Source of the DNA: Nocardia miyunensis NBRC 108239
Lineage (GTDB): Bacteria > Actinomycetota > Actinomycetes > Mycobacteriales > Mycobacteriaceae
DNA: 64,000 nt
Assembly: GCF_001613065.1 (NCBI RefSeq)
Contig: NZ_BDBQ01000001.1
Span: 62,001 to 126,000, forward strand
Direction of reading: 5' to 3'
Part shown: in pieces, positions 17,505 to 26,777 of the stretch
Layout of the letters: each line of letters starts with the position of its first letter
Position numbering within the stretch: the stretch's first letter is position 1
Notes under the pieces: model-generated
The model's database searches: none
Seen by the model: the letters and a program-made list of their open reading frames with translations, nothing else
What the model was told of the DNA's origin: nothing
Translations under genes and position numbers: made by a program

Positions 17505-19195
17505 TGGGCACCCGCCGCCGTGGGCTGGTTCAGCTCCGCGGCGATCTGCATCCGCAAGATGTGTTTCTGGATCTTTCCGGTCGCCGTCATCGGCAGCTGA
17601 TCGACAACAACGACACGCTCCGGCGTCTTCTGGATCGCAACGCCTCGATCGGTGAGATAGGTGCGCAGTTCCTCGACGGTGGGCGCCAGGTGCCCGGGCC
17701 TCGCGACCACGAAACAGCACACCTTCTCGCCGAGCCGCTCGTCGGGCATGCCCACCACAGCCAGTTCAGCCAGGTCCGGATGCTCGGCAAGCTTGTCCTC
17801 GATCTCGCGAACGCTGATGTTCATACCACCGCGAATCACGATGTCCTTGGTGCGGCCGGTCACCCGGACGAATCCGGTCGCGTCCATGATCCCGAGATCG
17901 CCGGACCGAGAGAAGCCGTCCGGTGTGAAGAGTTCGGCGGTCTCATCCGGGCGGTTGAGGTACTCGATCATGTGCGAGGGACCGCGATAGGCGACATCAC
18001 CCTCCGCGCCGCGCGGAACCTCGATGCCGTCCGGGCCGACGATCTTCACCTCGGCCCCGGGCAGGGCCGCGCCGTCCGATGTGATCGCTCGCAGGGGATC
18101 GCCCTGGACACGACACGTGGTCGTGGTGAGATTCTCGCTGCGGCCGTACAGCGACAGCACGTTGGTCGTCGGCAACTGGGCTTTGGCGTGCTCGACCACG
18201 GCCGCAGGAATGGGCGACCCGGCGCACGTCCACACGCGCAGTGACGACAGGTCCGCCTCGGGATACTCCTCGGCTGCGGTGATCAAGGTCTGCAGGAAGG
18301 TCGTCGCGGTGACCGCGGCGGTGCATCCGTACTTCTGGATGGCGGCGAGTCCCTTGACCGGGCTCCACTCGTCCATCAAATGCGACGCCGCTCCCGCGAT
18401 CAACGGGATCAGCACACTCGTGACCAGGCCCGTGGTGTGGGTGATCGGCGACGGGCCGAACTGCACGTCGGATTCGGTGTGCCCGAACGCGATCACCAAC
18501 GCTCGCGCACCGGACGCATACGTATTGAACGTGTGCACGCACCCCTTCGGGCGAGAAGTCGTCCCGGAGGTGTAGACGATGACGAACGGATCATCGGGGT
18601 GAACCCGGATGTCGAGCGTCGCATCGATCTCCGCGGGATCGGCATCATCGATGATCAGATCTTCCAGCACCGCGATGTCGCGCTCGAGCAACGACCCACG
18701 CTGGTCTTCCGGCGCGCGCACCGCAACGATGGCACGCAGGGTGTCCGAGGTCGCGCGAATCTCCTCGAACATGGACAGGTAGTCGAAGCCCTTGAACTCT
18801 GCCGGTGCGATCACCATCCGGATCGAGGCGTCCGAAACCACGTGCGAGACTTCGTCTTTGCGGTAGATCGGCATGACCGGCACCAGCACCGCGCCGATCC
18901 GCGACAACGCCCCCGCGACCACGACGAAGGCGGCCCAGTTGGGTAGCTGAACGGCCACCCGGTCACCGGCAGTCAAGCCGTACCGATGCAGTCCGAGGGC
19001 GAGCCGCTGAGACGAGTCGTACAGCTCCGCGAAGGTGAGCGCGTAGGTGCCGTCGGTCAGGAAAACCTTGTCCGGGTTCGCTTCGGCGCGTGAACGCAAC
19101 AGTTCGCTGAAGTTGACGTCAGCCCACTGTCCGCTCGCGTAGAACTGCTCGATCTGCGCCGGGGTGTATCTGCCGAGGTTTCGCTCGCTGGTCAT
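17501..19195 (-). CDS. AMP-forming acyl-CoA ligase, cyclohexanecarboxylate-CoA ligase (AliA)-like
   Basis: 564-residue AMP-forming ligase. Markers are VYTSGTTSRPKGCVHTFNT near residue 200, the A5-like YGRSEN, SGDLG, GRTKDIVIRGGMNISVREIED, and the final adenylation Lys in ATGKIQKHILR. N-terminal stretches (LPNWAAFVVVAGALSRIGAVLVPVMPIYR, then EFKGFDY) recall AliA, which activates cyclohexanecarboxylate; 2,3-dihydroxybenzoate-AMP ligases share this architecture. FadR-type operators at 19240 and 19360 lie upstream. The operon continues into the hotdog and MDR genes. With BadH- and BadI-like genes nearby, an alicyclic acid is the best guess. Confidence 0.87.
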   Translation of the reverse strand: MTSERNLGRYTPAQIEQFYASGQWADVNFSELLRSRAEANPDKVFLTDGTYALTFAELYDSSQRLALGLHRYGLTAGDRVAVQLPNWAAFVVVAGALSRIGAVLVPVMPIYRKDEVSHVVSDASIRMVIAPAEFKGFDYLSMFEEIRATSDTLRAIVAVRAPEDQRGSLLERDIAVLEDLIIDDADPAEIDATLDIRVHPDDPFVIVYTSGTTSRPKGCVHTFNTYASGARALVIAFGHTESDVQFGPSPITHTTGLVTSVLIPLIAGAASHLMDEWSPVKGLAAIQKYGCTAAVTATTFLQTLITAAEEYPEADLSSLRVWTCAGSPIPAAVVEHAKAQLPTTNVLSLYGRSENLTTTTCRVQGDPLRAITSDGAALPGAEVKIVGPDGIEVPRGAEGDVAYRGPSHMIEYLNRPDETAELFTPDGFSRSGDLGIMDATGFVRVTGRTKDIVIRGGMNISVREIEDKLAEHPDLAELAVVGMPDERLGEKVCCFVVARPGHLAPTVEELRTYLTDRGVAIQKTPERVVVVDQLPMTATGKIQKHILRMQIAAELNQPTAAGAH

Positions 19196-19239
19196 GGTGC
19201 CCGTCCTCTACCGGTGTATCGCACTTCGTCCAAAGATTA

Positions 19240-19256
19240 GAATGGTTAGACCTAAT
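19240..19256. promoter_or_regulatory. FadR-type operator upstream of AliA-like ligase
   Basis: GAATGGTTAGACCTAAT: TGGT-TAG-ACC core with diverged outer bases. It lies 45 bases before the ligase start on the minus strand. It is the weaker of two sites in the 280-base divergent region to the aldehyde dehydrogenase. Confidence 0.5.
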
Positions 19257-19359
19257 AGCGCAACCGTCTTCGGAGATCCGCGTCACACTCGAGCATTCGT
19301 CGGGCAACCAGACCGACCGACTCGGACCGAATCTCCGTCACACAGCGACGGTCATCACT

Positions 19360-19376
19360 ATTTGGACAGACCAAAC
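19360..19376. promoter_or_regulatory. FadR-type operator upstream of aldehyde dehydrogenase
   Basis: ATTTGGACAGACCAAAC: TTTGG and CCAAA arms around ACAGA. It lies 100 bases before the aldehyde dehydrogenase start. TTGGAC within it could double as a -35 element. Confidence 0.6.
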
Positions 19377-19475
19377 ATACCATTGCGATAGCTGCCAATT
19401 TGGACCATTCTGTGGAGTGACGCCGTTCACAGCCCGGCAGAGGCCCGGTGGCGGGCAAAGCAAACGAGGAGTGAG

Positions 19476-20926
19476 ATGACGACGATCGACTACCGCGAGC
19501 TCTATATCGATGGAGAATGGCGCAGCCCGGCGACCAGCGACACCATCACGGTGACCTCCCCCACCACCGAGCAGGTGATCGGCGCCGTCCCCGCCGCGTC
19601 TCATGACGATGTCGACCGCGCTGTCACAGCTGCCCGGAAAGCCTTCGACGACCCGGAAGGTTGGTCGAGCTGGCTTCCCGAGCAACGTGGAGAAGTCCTG
19701 GAGCGCTTCGCATCCGAACTCGAGGCCCGCGCCGCCGAGACGGCTCGGCGCGTATCGCTGCAGAACGGAATGCCGCTCTGGCTGGCGGAGCAGTACGAGG
19801 GTGCGTTCCCGGCCATCCTGGTCCGCTACTTCAGCAAGATGATGATCGACTCACCGGTCGTGGACCAGCGGGTCGGCATGCTCGGAGGAACCGCGAGGGT
19901 CACCCGTCATCCCATCGGCGTGGTGGCCGCGGTCGTGCCGTGGAACGTCCCGCAGGGCATCACCTTCCTCAAGCTCGCCCCTGCGCTCGCCGCAGGCTGC
20001 ACCGTCGTGCTGAAGCCTGCCGAAGAAACCGTGCTGGACGCCTTGCTCATGTGCGAAGCCGCGGCTGCGGCGGGCTTGCCTCCCGGTGTCCTCAACGTAG
20101 TTCCGGGAGGTCGCGAGATCGGCGCCTACCTGGTCGAGCGTCCGGGGGTCGACAAGGTGTCGTTCACCGGCTCGACCTCAGCCGGAAGCAAGATCGCGGA
20201 AACGTGCGGAAGACTGCTGCGCCCGGTCACCTTGGAACTCGGCGGCAAGTCGGCCGCTATTCTGCTCGACGACGTCGACCTGAACGCCTCCCTCGAATCG
20301 CTTTTCGCAGTGACGTTCCTGAACAACGGTCAGATCTGCTGGCTCAACACCCGCGTCCTGGCGCCCCGGTCGCGGTACGACGAAATCGTCGACGCCCTTA
20401 CCGATTTGGCTCGATCCCTGCGGATCGGCGATCCCCTACCAAGACCAAGATCGGCCCGCTGGTGTCGGCCCGACAACGGGAACGGGTCGAGAGCTACATC
20501 GCGAAAGGCAAGAGCGAGGGCGCACGACTCACGACCGGCGGCGGCCGACCCACTGGTATCGAGACCGGATTCTTCTTGGAGCCAACGGTTTTCGCGGATC
20601 TGGACAACACCGCAACCATCGCGGGCGAAGAGATCTTCGGCCCGGCGCTCAGTGTGATCCCGTTCGGCGACGAGAGCGAGGCCATCGCGATCGCCAACGA
20701 CAGCGAATACGGGCTCGGCGGATCAGTCTGGTCGTCCGATGTCGAGCACGCGACCGGTATCGCCGCCAGGGTCAAGTCCGGCACTGTGGGCGTCAACCAC
20801 TACGCGAACGACCCTGTCGCCCCGTTCGGCGGCATCAAGAAGAGCGGCCTGGGGCGGGAGCTCGGACTCGAAGGTCTGCACACCTTCCAGCACCTGCACA
20901 CTGTCTATCTGCCACCGACAGCCTGA
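19476..20926 (+). pseudogene. Aldehyde dehydrogenase, frameshifted
   Basis: NAD(P)-dependent aldehyde dehydrogenase broken by one frameshift. The first frame (from 19476) carries PWNVPQGITF, the GSTSAG cofactor loop, LELGGKSA and the catalytic Cys in NNGQICW. It runs correctly to IGDPL near 20437, then reads PRPRSARW. The remainder, IGPLVSARQRERVESY to LHTVYLPPTA (to 20926), is in another frame. The intact paralog at 46477 has GDPL-SDDTRM-GPLVSARQ, so one or four bases are missing around 20435-20450, next to a tandem CCAAGA repeat that could have slipped. Without the shift the protein would be about 483 residues. It may be a real pseudogene or a sequence error; codon use is intact on both sides, so the lesion is recent or artefactual. 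Confidence 0.88.
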
Positions 20927-21003
20927 CTCCGGAACGGCTCGCCCTGATTGTGACTCTCGAGGATCACGAGCGGGCAGGCCGTGATCGGCACTCCAGCCGG
21001 ATC

Positions 21004-21034
21004 AGCGCCTCTCCCCCATTCGGAGAAAGGCGCT
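21004..21034. terminator. Hairpin terminator between converging genes
   Basis: AGCGCC-TCTCC pairs with GGAGA-AA-GGCGCT across a short loop. It lies between the end of the aldehyde dehydrogenase (20926) and the end of the CitE-like gene (21075). Confidence 0.6.
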
Positions 21035-21074
21035 GGTCTCCCGTCGACCAACCCTCGCGGTTGCCGCGGGTGTG

Positions 21075-21965
21075 TTATTCCGATTGCCCCAGACCCGCCA
21101 GTGCCAGAACTCGCTGCGCCTGCTTCAGGTGTGGCAGATCGAGCATCTTGCCGTCCAGCGCAACGGTTCCCACATCCGCCGAGAACGCCTCGACCACACG
21201 CTGAGCGAAGTCGACCTCGTCGACCGTCGGCGTGAACGCGGCGTTGATCGTGTCGACCTGACCGGGGTGAATCGCGATCCGGCCGCTGAACCCCTCGGCG
21301 CGGGCACGTCGCGAGGACTCCGCGAGGCCCTGATCATCCCGGATGTCCACGTACAGCGTCTCCACGGCTTCGACGTCCGCGGCACGCGCGGCGATCAATG
21401 CCAGCGATCGCACCAGCTGGTAGGTGGTGGCCCACTCACCGGTCGGCCCCAGATTGGTCGAGGCGCCCAGGACGGCGCTGAGATCTTCTGCGCCCCAGGT
21501 GAGTCCGTACAATCGGTCGATACCGGCATCGGCGAATTCACCCAGCCGGAATGGCGCGCGCGCCGTCTCGGTGGCCACGGGCAGCACACGGATTCGTCCG
21601 CACTCGAGACCGTGCGCGGCTTCCAGCGCCTCGAGATAGTGGTGCACGCGCACTACATCTCGCGGGCCATCGATCTTGGGGATCATGATCCCGGCCGGCC
21701 GCGAAGCGACGACCGCGGCCAGATCCGACAGCGCGTGCTCGGTCCCGAGGGGATTCATCCGCACCCACAGTTGCGGACCGCTCCCGGCGGCGGGATGAGC
21801 GGCGATGAATTCCGCGACGAGCTCGCGCGCCAGCGGCTTGCGGGGCGCGCTGACGGCGTCTTCGAGATCCAGGATCACCGCGTCCGCGGACGAATCGGCG
21901 ATCTTCGCGAGCTTCCTGTCGCTGTCGCCAGGTACGAACAGGAACGAGCGGATCGGCGTGGTCAC
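21075..21965 (-). CDS. CitE/HpcH-type lyase (malyl-CoA/citryl-CoA lyase family)
   Basis: 296-residue TIM-barrel lyase of the HpcH/HpaI-CitE family. It has the N-terminal FLFVPGDSDRKLAKI, DAVILDLEDAVS (acidic metal-binding set), LWVRMNPLGT, GIMIPKIDG, and a distal GRIAIHPGQVDTINAAFTPT segment. Relatives cleave or condense malyl-CoA, methylmalyl-CoA or citramalyl-CoA into acyl-CoA and a 2-keto acid. The start is GTG at 21963-21965, overlapping the MaoC stop (GTGA). Hydratase then lyase is the order used when a branched unsaturated acyl-CoA is hydrated and split. Substrate is inferred only as a branched short acyl-CoA. Confidence 0.87.
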   Translation of the reverse strand: MTTPIRSFLFVPGDSDRKLAKIADSSADAVILDLEDAVSAPRKPLARELVAEFIAAHPAAGSGPQLWVRMNPLGTEHALSDLAAVVASRPAGIMIPKIDGPRDVVRVHHYLEALEAAHGLECGRIRVLPVATETARAPFRLGEFADAGIDRLYGLTWGAEDLSAVLGASTNLGPTGEWATTYQLVRSLALIAARAADVEAVETLYVDIRDDQGLAESSRRARAEGFSGRIAIHPGQVDTINAAFTPTVDEVDFAQRVVEAFSADVGTVALDGKMLDLPHLKQAQRVLALAGLGQSE

Positions 21966-22414
21966 TGCGGCCTCCTGCGCTGCAGACCCGATCGCTTGCA
22001 GGAGGCGACCAGCTCGTCGTGCTGATTGAACGCCTGGTGCAGGAACACCACGATGCCCTGGTCCGGCCGCGATTTGGAGTCCCGCAGTTCGAGTACCTCG
22101 GTCACGACGTGGATCGTGTCGCCATGGAACAGCGGTTTGGGGAAACGGACCTCGTCCCAGCCGAGGTTCGCCACGGCCGTGCCCAGCGTCGTGTCGCCGA
22201 CCGAGATGCCGACCATGAGCCCGAGGGTGAACGCGCTGTTGACGATCCGCTGACCGAACTGCGTCCCCTTCATGTACTCCTCGTCGAGGTGCAGCAACGC
22301 CGGATTGTGCGTCATAGCGGTGAACAGGACGTTGTCCGTCTCGGTGACCGTCCGTCGGATCGGATGCTCGAACCTCTGCCCCACCGACAATTCGTCGAAC
22401 CATACGCCAGCCAC
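21962..22414 (-). CDS. MaoC-family dehydratase
   Basis: 150-residue hotdog dehydratase: GQRFEHPIRRTVTETDNVLFTAMTHNPALLHLDEEYMKGT contains the Asn-His catalytic arrangement of MaoC proteins, here with Asn in place of the usual Asp (THNPALLH). LFHGDTIHVVTEVLELRDS follows. I chose GTG at 22412-22414 because a perfect GGAGGT box ends seven bases before it; ATG 22429 and TTG 22438 would overlap or precede that box. It is coupled to the CitE-like lyase (GTGA), as in mesaconyl-CoA hydratase / methylmalyl-CoA lyase pairs, so the two probably act in sequence. Confidence 0.88.
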   Translation of the reverse strand: MAGVWFDELSVGQRFEHPIRRTVTETDNVLFTAMTHNPALLHLDEEYMKGTQFGQRIVNSAFTLGLMVGISVGDTTLGTAVANLGWDEVRFPKPLFHGDTIHVVTEVLELRDSKSRPDQGIVVFLHQAFNQHDELVASCKRSGLQRRRPQ

Positions 22415-22447
22415 GGTGTTTACCTCCATGTCGAACAATAAAAGTAT

Positions 22448-22464
22448 TATGGTACGACCAATTA
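22448..22464. promoter_or_regulatory. FadR-type operator upstream of MaoC-CitE operon
   Basis: TTATGGTACGACCAATT: TGGT-ACG-ACCA core inside AT-rich arms. On the minus strand a TATAAT (22462-22467) overlaps its upstream edge and would serve as the -10 of the MaoC promoter, so binding should block transcription. The rest of 22415-22606 shows no gene. Confidence 0.68.
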
Positions 22465-22606
22465 TATTAGCAGACCTGTGCCAGTTGCTTCGGGTCCGCC
22501 GATGCGGGATCCTCGCCGGTCACCGCTGTAGCGGGTGGCACGGATCAGTGGGTGTCGAAACCGCGCACGGCCATGCCGCACGCGGTGTTCGACCGGCCGA
22601 CGTGAT

Positions 22607-24541
22607 TCATCGGCCCGGCTGCGCCTCCGAGTCGACGACGTCGATCTGGGAATCGAATTCGTAGGTGCTCAGGGCGCGACGCACGTCCGCCGCACCAGCG
22701 GCGAGTTCACCTGCATCCCCGAACAATTCGACGATGACGCGCAACCGGCGACCGGTGTTGTCCACCCGCACCTCACTGCGGACACCATCCGGGAACGCGG
22801 CCGCGACGCGGGCATGCACCTCACCCTCGGTCGCCATAATCCGAAGTGCGGGCTTGGCGAGCTTGCCCACGGGGGTGAGCGGCAACTCGTCGAGCACGAT
22901 CACTTCGACGGGGGTGGCCGCGCGCTCTTGCACCTGCTCGCGGCAGAATGCCATCAACTCCCCCGGTTCGACCGAGGTTCCGGTGTGCAGTTGCACGTAG
23001 GCGATCGGCAGCTCTCCCTTGCTCGCGTCCGGTTTACCTACCGCCGCAACGAGTTCCACGGCCGGATGCCGGTCGAGCGCGTACTCGATCTCACGCGGGT
23101 CGATATTGTGTCCGCCGCGGATGATCAGGTCCTTGGCTCGGTTGGACACCCAGACGAAGCCGTCCTCGTCGACGCTGCCGACATCGCCACTGTCCACCCA
23201 CTTCTGCCCGTCGGGCATACCCTTCACGAACAGAACGGTGTTCAGGTCTTCGTTGAGGTATCCCCTGCCGATACTGACTCCGCCGACCAGCAGTGATCCT
23301 CGCTCGTTCGGTCCGCACACTCGCACCACATTGTGGTTCTCGTCCAGTTCGACGGCGGCGACCCGGCAGAACGGCAGGGGCCGCCCCGCCGATCCGATGC
23401 GGGGTTCATGGTCGTCGTTCGGGTGACCGGTCATGGTGCCGTGCACTTCGGTCATGCCCCAGTTCTCCCGGAGCCAGACACCGAAACGCTCGTGGAACGC
23501 ACGCACCAATTCCGTCGGCACAGTACTGCCGCCGACGTGGAAGTCCTCGATCCGATGACCGGCCGAGTCGGCGCCGGGGGCGCTGAGCAGCGCTTGAGCG
23601 GTCGTCGGTGTGGACATCACCGACGTCATCCGGAAATGACGCGCGATGGCCCAGAACTCCTCGACGACCTGCTTGTTGCGGAAGCCCTCGGAGGTGAGCG
23701 TGAGCAGGGTCTGGCCGTACAGCAGGCACCGCAGACCGAGGGAAACGCTGCCACCGCAGTGGAAATTCGGCATGCCGTGCCCCACCACGCCATCGGGGGA
23801 CGGACCCATGAGAGCACCGACGTTCCAGACCACGGCCAGCTGACCGAACTGGGTCATCCGGACGAGTTTCGGCGTACCCGTCGTCCCCCCGGTAGGCATC
23901 ATGACCGCGTCGCGGTGTGGATCGGTGTCACGCTCGAAGGTGAAGCCTTGTCCCGCGTATCGCGCCATCGCGGTGGCGAGGTCGTCCGGACCGCCGTCGG
24001 CGCCGACGTAGAAGACCGTCCGCAAGGTCGGAACGGCTCGGCGGAGGACGTCGCTGTCGCCACCACAACGGGTCTCGATCACCTCGCGGGTGGTGACCAG
24101 TGTGGTGCACCGTGTGTCGTTCATGATCCGGATCACCGCCGGCACCTCGAGGAAGGGGTTCAGCGGCACCGCCACTCCGGCGGTCGCCCCTCCCCAGATC
24201 GAGAAGAGCCCTTCGGGCAGCATGGGCAGCAGCACCGCCACCACACTCGGTGCGCCACCGGCCGCATGGTGGAACACGTTCGCGGTCTGTTCGACCGCTT
24301 CGGCGAGTTCCCGGTAGGTGACCGTTCGAACCGGCTCGAGCAGATTCGGCGGCTCCAGCGCGATGATCGCGCTCTTGTCCGGATGTTCCGCCGCGGCGGC
24401 GCGGAACGCGTCGTAGAAGGTGGCCCCGGCACGCAATTCATCGGGAGAGAATTCCTGCTCGATGCGCTCGATATCGGCACAGCTGGTTATCCGGCGACGG
24501 ACGATGCGAGTAGCTGCGGGACTGGACGGAGTGGACGCCAT
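22607..24541 (-). CDS. AMP-forming acyl-CoA synthetase with C-terminal extension
   Basis: 644-residue AMP-forming ligase. Markers: MMPTGGTTGTPKLVRMTQFG near residue 220, NWGMTEVHGT, DSGDVG, SNRAKDLIIRGGHNIDPREIEYALDRHP. The final LTPVGKLAKPALR carries the adenylation Lys near residue 560. About 80 residues follow, longer than usual, with GDAGELAAGAADVRRAL; their role is unknown. I chose ATG 24541 (MASTPSSPA). The gene lies 59 bases downstream of the SDR at 24601 on the same strand. It is the third of four CoA ligases in the window, so several acids or pathway stages are activated separately. Confidence 0.88.
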   Translation of the reverse strand: MASTPSSPAATRIVRRRITSCADIERIEQEFSPDELRAGATFYDAFRAAAAEHPDKSAIIALEPPNLLEPVRTVTYRELAEAVEQTANVFHHAAGGAPSVVAVLLPMLPEGLFSIWGGATAGVAVPLNPFLEVPAVIRIMNDTRCTTLVTTREVIETRCGGDSDVLRRAVPTLRTVFYVGADGGPDDLATAMARYAGQGFTFERDTDPHRDAVMMPTGGTTGTPKLVRMTQFGQLAVVWNVGALMGPSPDGVVGHGMPNFHCGGSVSLGLRCLLYGQTLLTLTSEGFRNKQVVEEFWAIARHFRMTSVMSTPTTAQALLSAPGADSAGHRIEDFHVGGSTVPTELVRAFHERFGVWLRENWGMTEVHGTMTGHPNDDHEPRIGSAGRPLPFCRVAAVELDENHNVVRVCGPNERGSLLVGGVSIGRGYLNEDLNTVLFVKGMPDGQKWVDSGDVGSVDEDGFVWVSNRAKDLIIRGGHNIDPREIEYALDRHPAVELVAAVGKPDASKGELPIAYVQLHTGTSVEPGELMAFCREQVQERAATPVEVIVLDELPLTPVGKLAKPALRIMATEGEVHARVAAAFPDGVRSEVRVDNTGRRLRVIVELFGDAGELAAGAADVRRALSTYEFDSQIDVVDSEAQPGR

Positions 24542-24600
24542 TGGCCAGGGCCTTTCACTGCTGGAAAAAATGACTGGCGGCGGATATTCCGCCGATGGCC

Positions 24601-25422
24601 TCAGGCCACCGAGATTCCGCCGTTGACACTGACGACCTGGCCGGTGATATTGGCCGCCAACGACGAAGCGAGGAACATGATGGTATTGGCGAGATCCTCG
24701 GGCTCGGTCAGGCCCAGATGCGCCTGCGAGGTGATCTTCTCGAAGATCTTCCGGCTGAATTCGAGGTTCATCGCCCGGTCGTAGGATCCGGTGTTCGCGA
24801 TCAGCGACGGGGTGATCGTGTTGACCCGCACACCGTAACGCTTCGCTTCGACCGCTAGCGTGCGGGAGAACGTCACGATCGCCGCCATCGCCGCACCGAT
24901 GATGCATTCGCCCGGGGTGGGCACCTTCGCCGCATCCGAAGCGATATTGATGATCGCGCCGCGTCGCTGCTCCCGCATGATGGGCACCGCGGCGCGACTG
25001 GTCAGCATCGGGCCGAGCGCCTGCTGCATGAGCATGCCGGGGATCGCGTCGATATCGGTGTCGTGCAGCAGCGTTGGCTGATAGACCGCGACGGTGGAGT
25101 TGACCAGCACGTCCAGGCCGCCCATCCGCCGCGCGGCGTCCGCGACCACCTCGCCGGCGCGCCCGGGGTCGTTGACATCGGCCGACAGAAATTCCGGCTC
25201 GCTGGACGGGCTCGCCTCGACTACGGTCTCGACGGCCTGCTTGCCGCGTTGTTCGTTGCGGCCGACCAGCACCAGCTTCCGAGCTCCCGCCCGTGCGAAA
25301 CCGACCGCGGTGGCCAGTCCGACACCGGAGGTGCCGCCGACCACCATGATCTTCGAGTCGGTGAAATCGAATCCGGTTGCCAGCGCGGGTCGGGGGTGAC
25401 TGCTGTTCGTATTTTCGCCCAT
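24601..25422 (-). CDS. SDR-fold protein lacking the catalytic Tyr and Lys
   Basis: 273-residue short-chain dehydrogenase fold. The nucleotide-binding VVGGTSGVG is kept (residues 27-35). NNAG is replaced by NSTV. Aligned on Ser162 in ASDAAK, the YxxxK pair falls on Ile175 and Met179 (IIGAAM). So it probably binds NAD(P)(H) but cannot use the normal SDR mechanism. The ending ITGQVVSVNGGISVA is typical. The SDR at 33502 has the same losses and the same NST, PTPGE and GAAMAAI segments, so the two are paralogs, each placed next to a benzoyl-CoA-reductase-like module. Possible jobs are binding or chaperoning, or non-classical chemistry. Confidence 0.87.
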   Translation of the reverse strand: MGENTNSSHPRPALATGFDFTDSKIMVVGGTSGVGLATAVGFARAGARKLVLVGRNEQRGKQAVETVVEASPSSEPEFLSADVNDPGRAGEVVADAARRMGGLDVLVNSTVAVYQPTLLHDTDIDAIPGMLMQQALGPMLTSRAAVPIMREQRRGAIINIASDAAKVPTPGECIIGAAMAAIVTFSRTLAVEAKRYGVRVNTITPSLIANTGSYDRAMNLEFSRKIFEKITSQAHLGLTEPEDLANTIMFLASSLAANITGQVVSVNGGISVA

Positions 25423-25455
25423 TTTTCTCCTGAAATACCTTTCGTTTCCGTTGTT

Positions 25456-26613
25456 CTACTTCTTGTTGTAGGGAACGAAGTCTTTCCCATATTTTTCGCG
25501 CACGATGATGATTTTCTGAATCTGCGCGGTTCCGTCCGCGATCTCGACCGACATCACATCACGCAGCCGCTGCTCGAAGGGCAGCTCCTGCGAGTAGCCG
25601 TAATTGCCGTGCAAAAGCAGACATTCCTTCACTGCCGCGCTGGCGACGAGCGGGCCGTACCATTTCGACATTGCCGCTTCGGCGGTGTGCGGCAGCCCGA
25701 GGGTCCGCCCCTCCAGCGCCGAGTAGCAGATCAGCCGGGCCGCCTCCAGGTGCGTGAGATGCTCGGCGAGAGGAAACGATACTCCCTCGAATTTCGCCAG
25801 TGGCGCGCCGAAGGCCGTGCGATTACGGACGTACTCCGCCGTCTCGTCGATGGCCGCCTGAGCGGTCCCGATTCCGGTGAGCGCCAGTAGTGGACGGGTG
25901 AAATCGAACCCGTTGAGCACCCGGGAGAACCCGCGTCCCTCGGTGCCGAGCAGGTTGCGTGCGGGGATCCGCACCTGGTCGAGGTGCAGGACGCCACGGC
26001 CGAGAATGCCCCATCCGGTATCGGGAACGACCGAACGGGCGATCCCGGGGGTGTCCAGCGGCACGAGAAATGCGGAGACCCCGACATCGGTTCCGTCCCG
26101 GACAGTGCGCGCGACGACGACGAGGGCCTCGGCGTTGCCGAGCATGGTCACCGATGTCTTCTCGCCGTCGAGCACGTACCCGTCTCCGGTAGCACGCGCC
26201 ACCGTGCGGATGTTGGCGGCGTCGGACCCGGTTTCCGGCTCGGTCAACGCGAAGCCCACGAAGGTGTCACCGGATACCAAGCGCGGCAACCATTCTGCGA
26301 CGAGTGCGGGGTCCGCGTGCTGCCGGATCAGCGTGCTCATGAGCATCACCGGGATGGCGATATTGGCGACATTGAAATCGGCGTAGGCCAGCTCCTCCAC
26401 CGCCAGTCCCGCGGCGACGAAATCCTCTCGCTCCAGCGGGTTGTGGTCCGCACCCGCGAGCAGGCCGTAGATGCCGAGTTCAGCGATCTCGCGGTGCAGA
26501 CCCCACGGGAAGGTCGAGGATTTGGCGCGGGTCAGATAGCCGGACGCCAGTCTCTTCGCGGCGAAATCGCGTACCGCGTCGCGGATTTCCGTCCGTTCCG
26601 AATCCAGATGCAT
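25456..26613 (-). CDS. Acyl-CoA dehydrogenase with Asp at the catalytic base position (cyclohexane/ene-carboxyl-CoA type?)
   Basis: 385-residue acyl-CoA dehydrogenase counted from ATG 26613 (MHLDSER); GTG starts lie 6 and 18 bases upstream. FAD motifs VGFALTEPETGSDAAN and KTSVTMLG are clear, as are RNRTAFGAPLAKFEGVSFPLAEHL and LHGNYGYSQELPFEQRLRDV. Where medium-chain enzymes have YEGT with catalytic Glu, this has IADGT, placing Asp360 there. From memory, Asp at this site was reported for cyclohexanecarboxyl- and cyclohexene-carboxyl-CoA dehydrogenases of anaerobic ring degraders. It sits beside the dehydratase module and has its own operator-covered promoter, consistent with a ring substrate. 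Confidence 0.88.
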   Translation of the reverse strand: MHLDSERTEIRDAVRDFAAKRLASGYLTRAKSSTFPWGLHREIAELGIYGLLAGADHNPLEREDFVAAGLAVEELAYADFNVANIAIPVMLMSTLIRQHADPALVAEWLPRLVSGDTFVGFALTEPETGSDAANIRTVARATGDGYVLDGEKTSVTMLGNAEALVVVARTVRDGTDVGVSAFLVPLDTPGIARSVVPDTGWGILGRGVLHLDQVRIPARNLLGTEGRGFSRVLNGFDFTRPLLALTGIGTAQAAIDETAEYVRNRTAFGAPLAKFEGVSFPLAEHLTHLEAARLICYSALEGRTLGLPHTAEAAMSKWYGPLVASAAVKECLLLHGNYGYSQELPFEQRLRDVMSVEIADGTAQIQKIIIVREKYGKDFVPYNKK

Positions 26614-26777
26614 TGTCACGTCCGCTCCCACGATCCGTCTTTTCCGGTGTTACGCCCGGCACAGGTGTGGCTCAGCGGCGACGAAGCCCTTGCGTCGGTT
26701 ACGCGGTCGCAGAACCGGTCGACGGTGCCACGGAAGGCTGCTGGGGCGAGCCCTGGTGCCATCCTAAACCTATGGTC

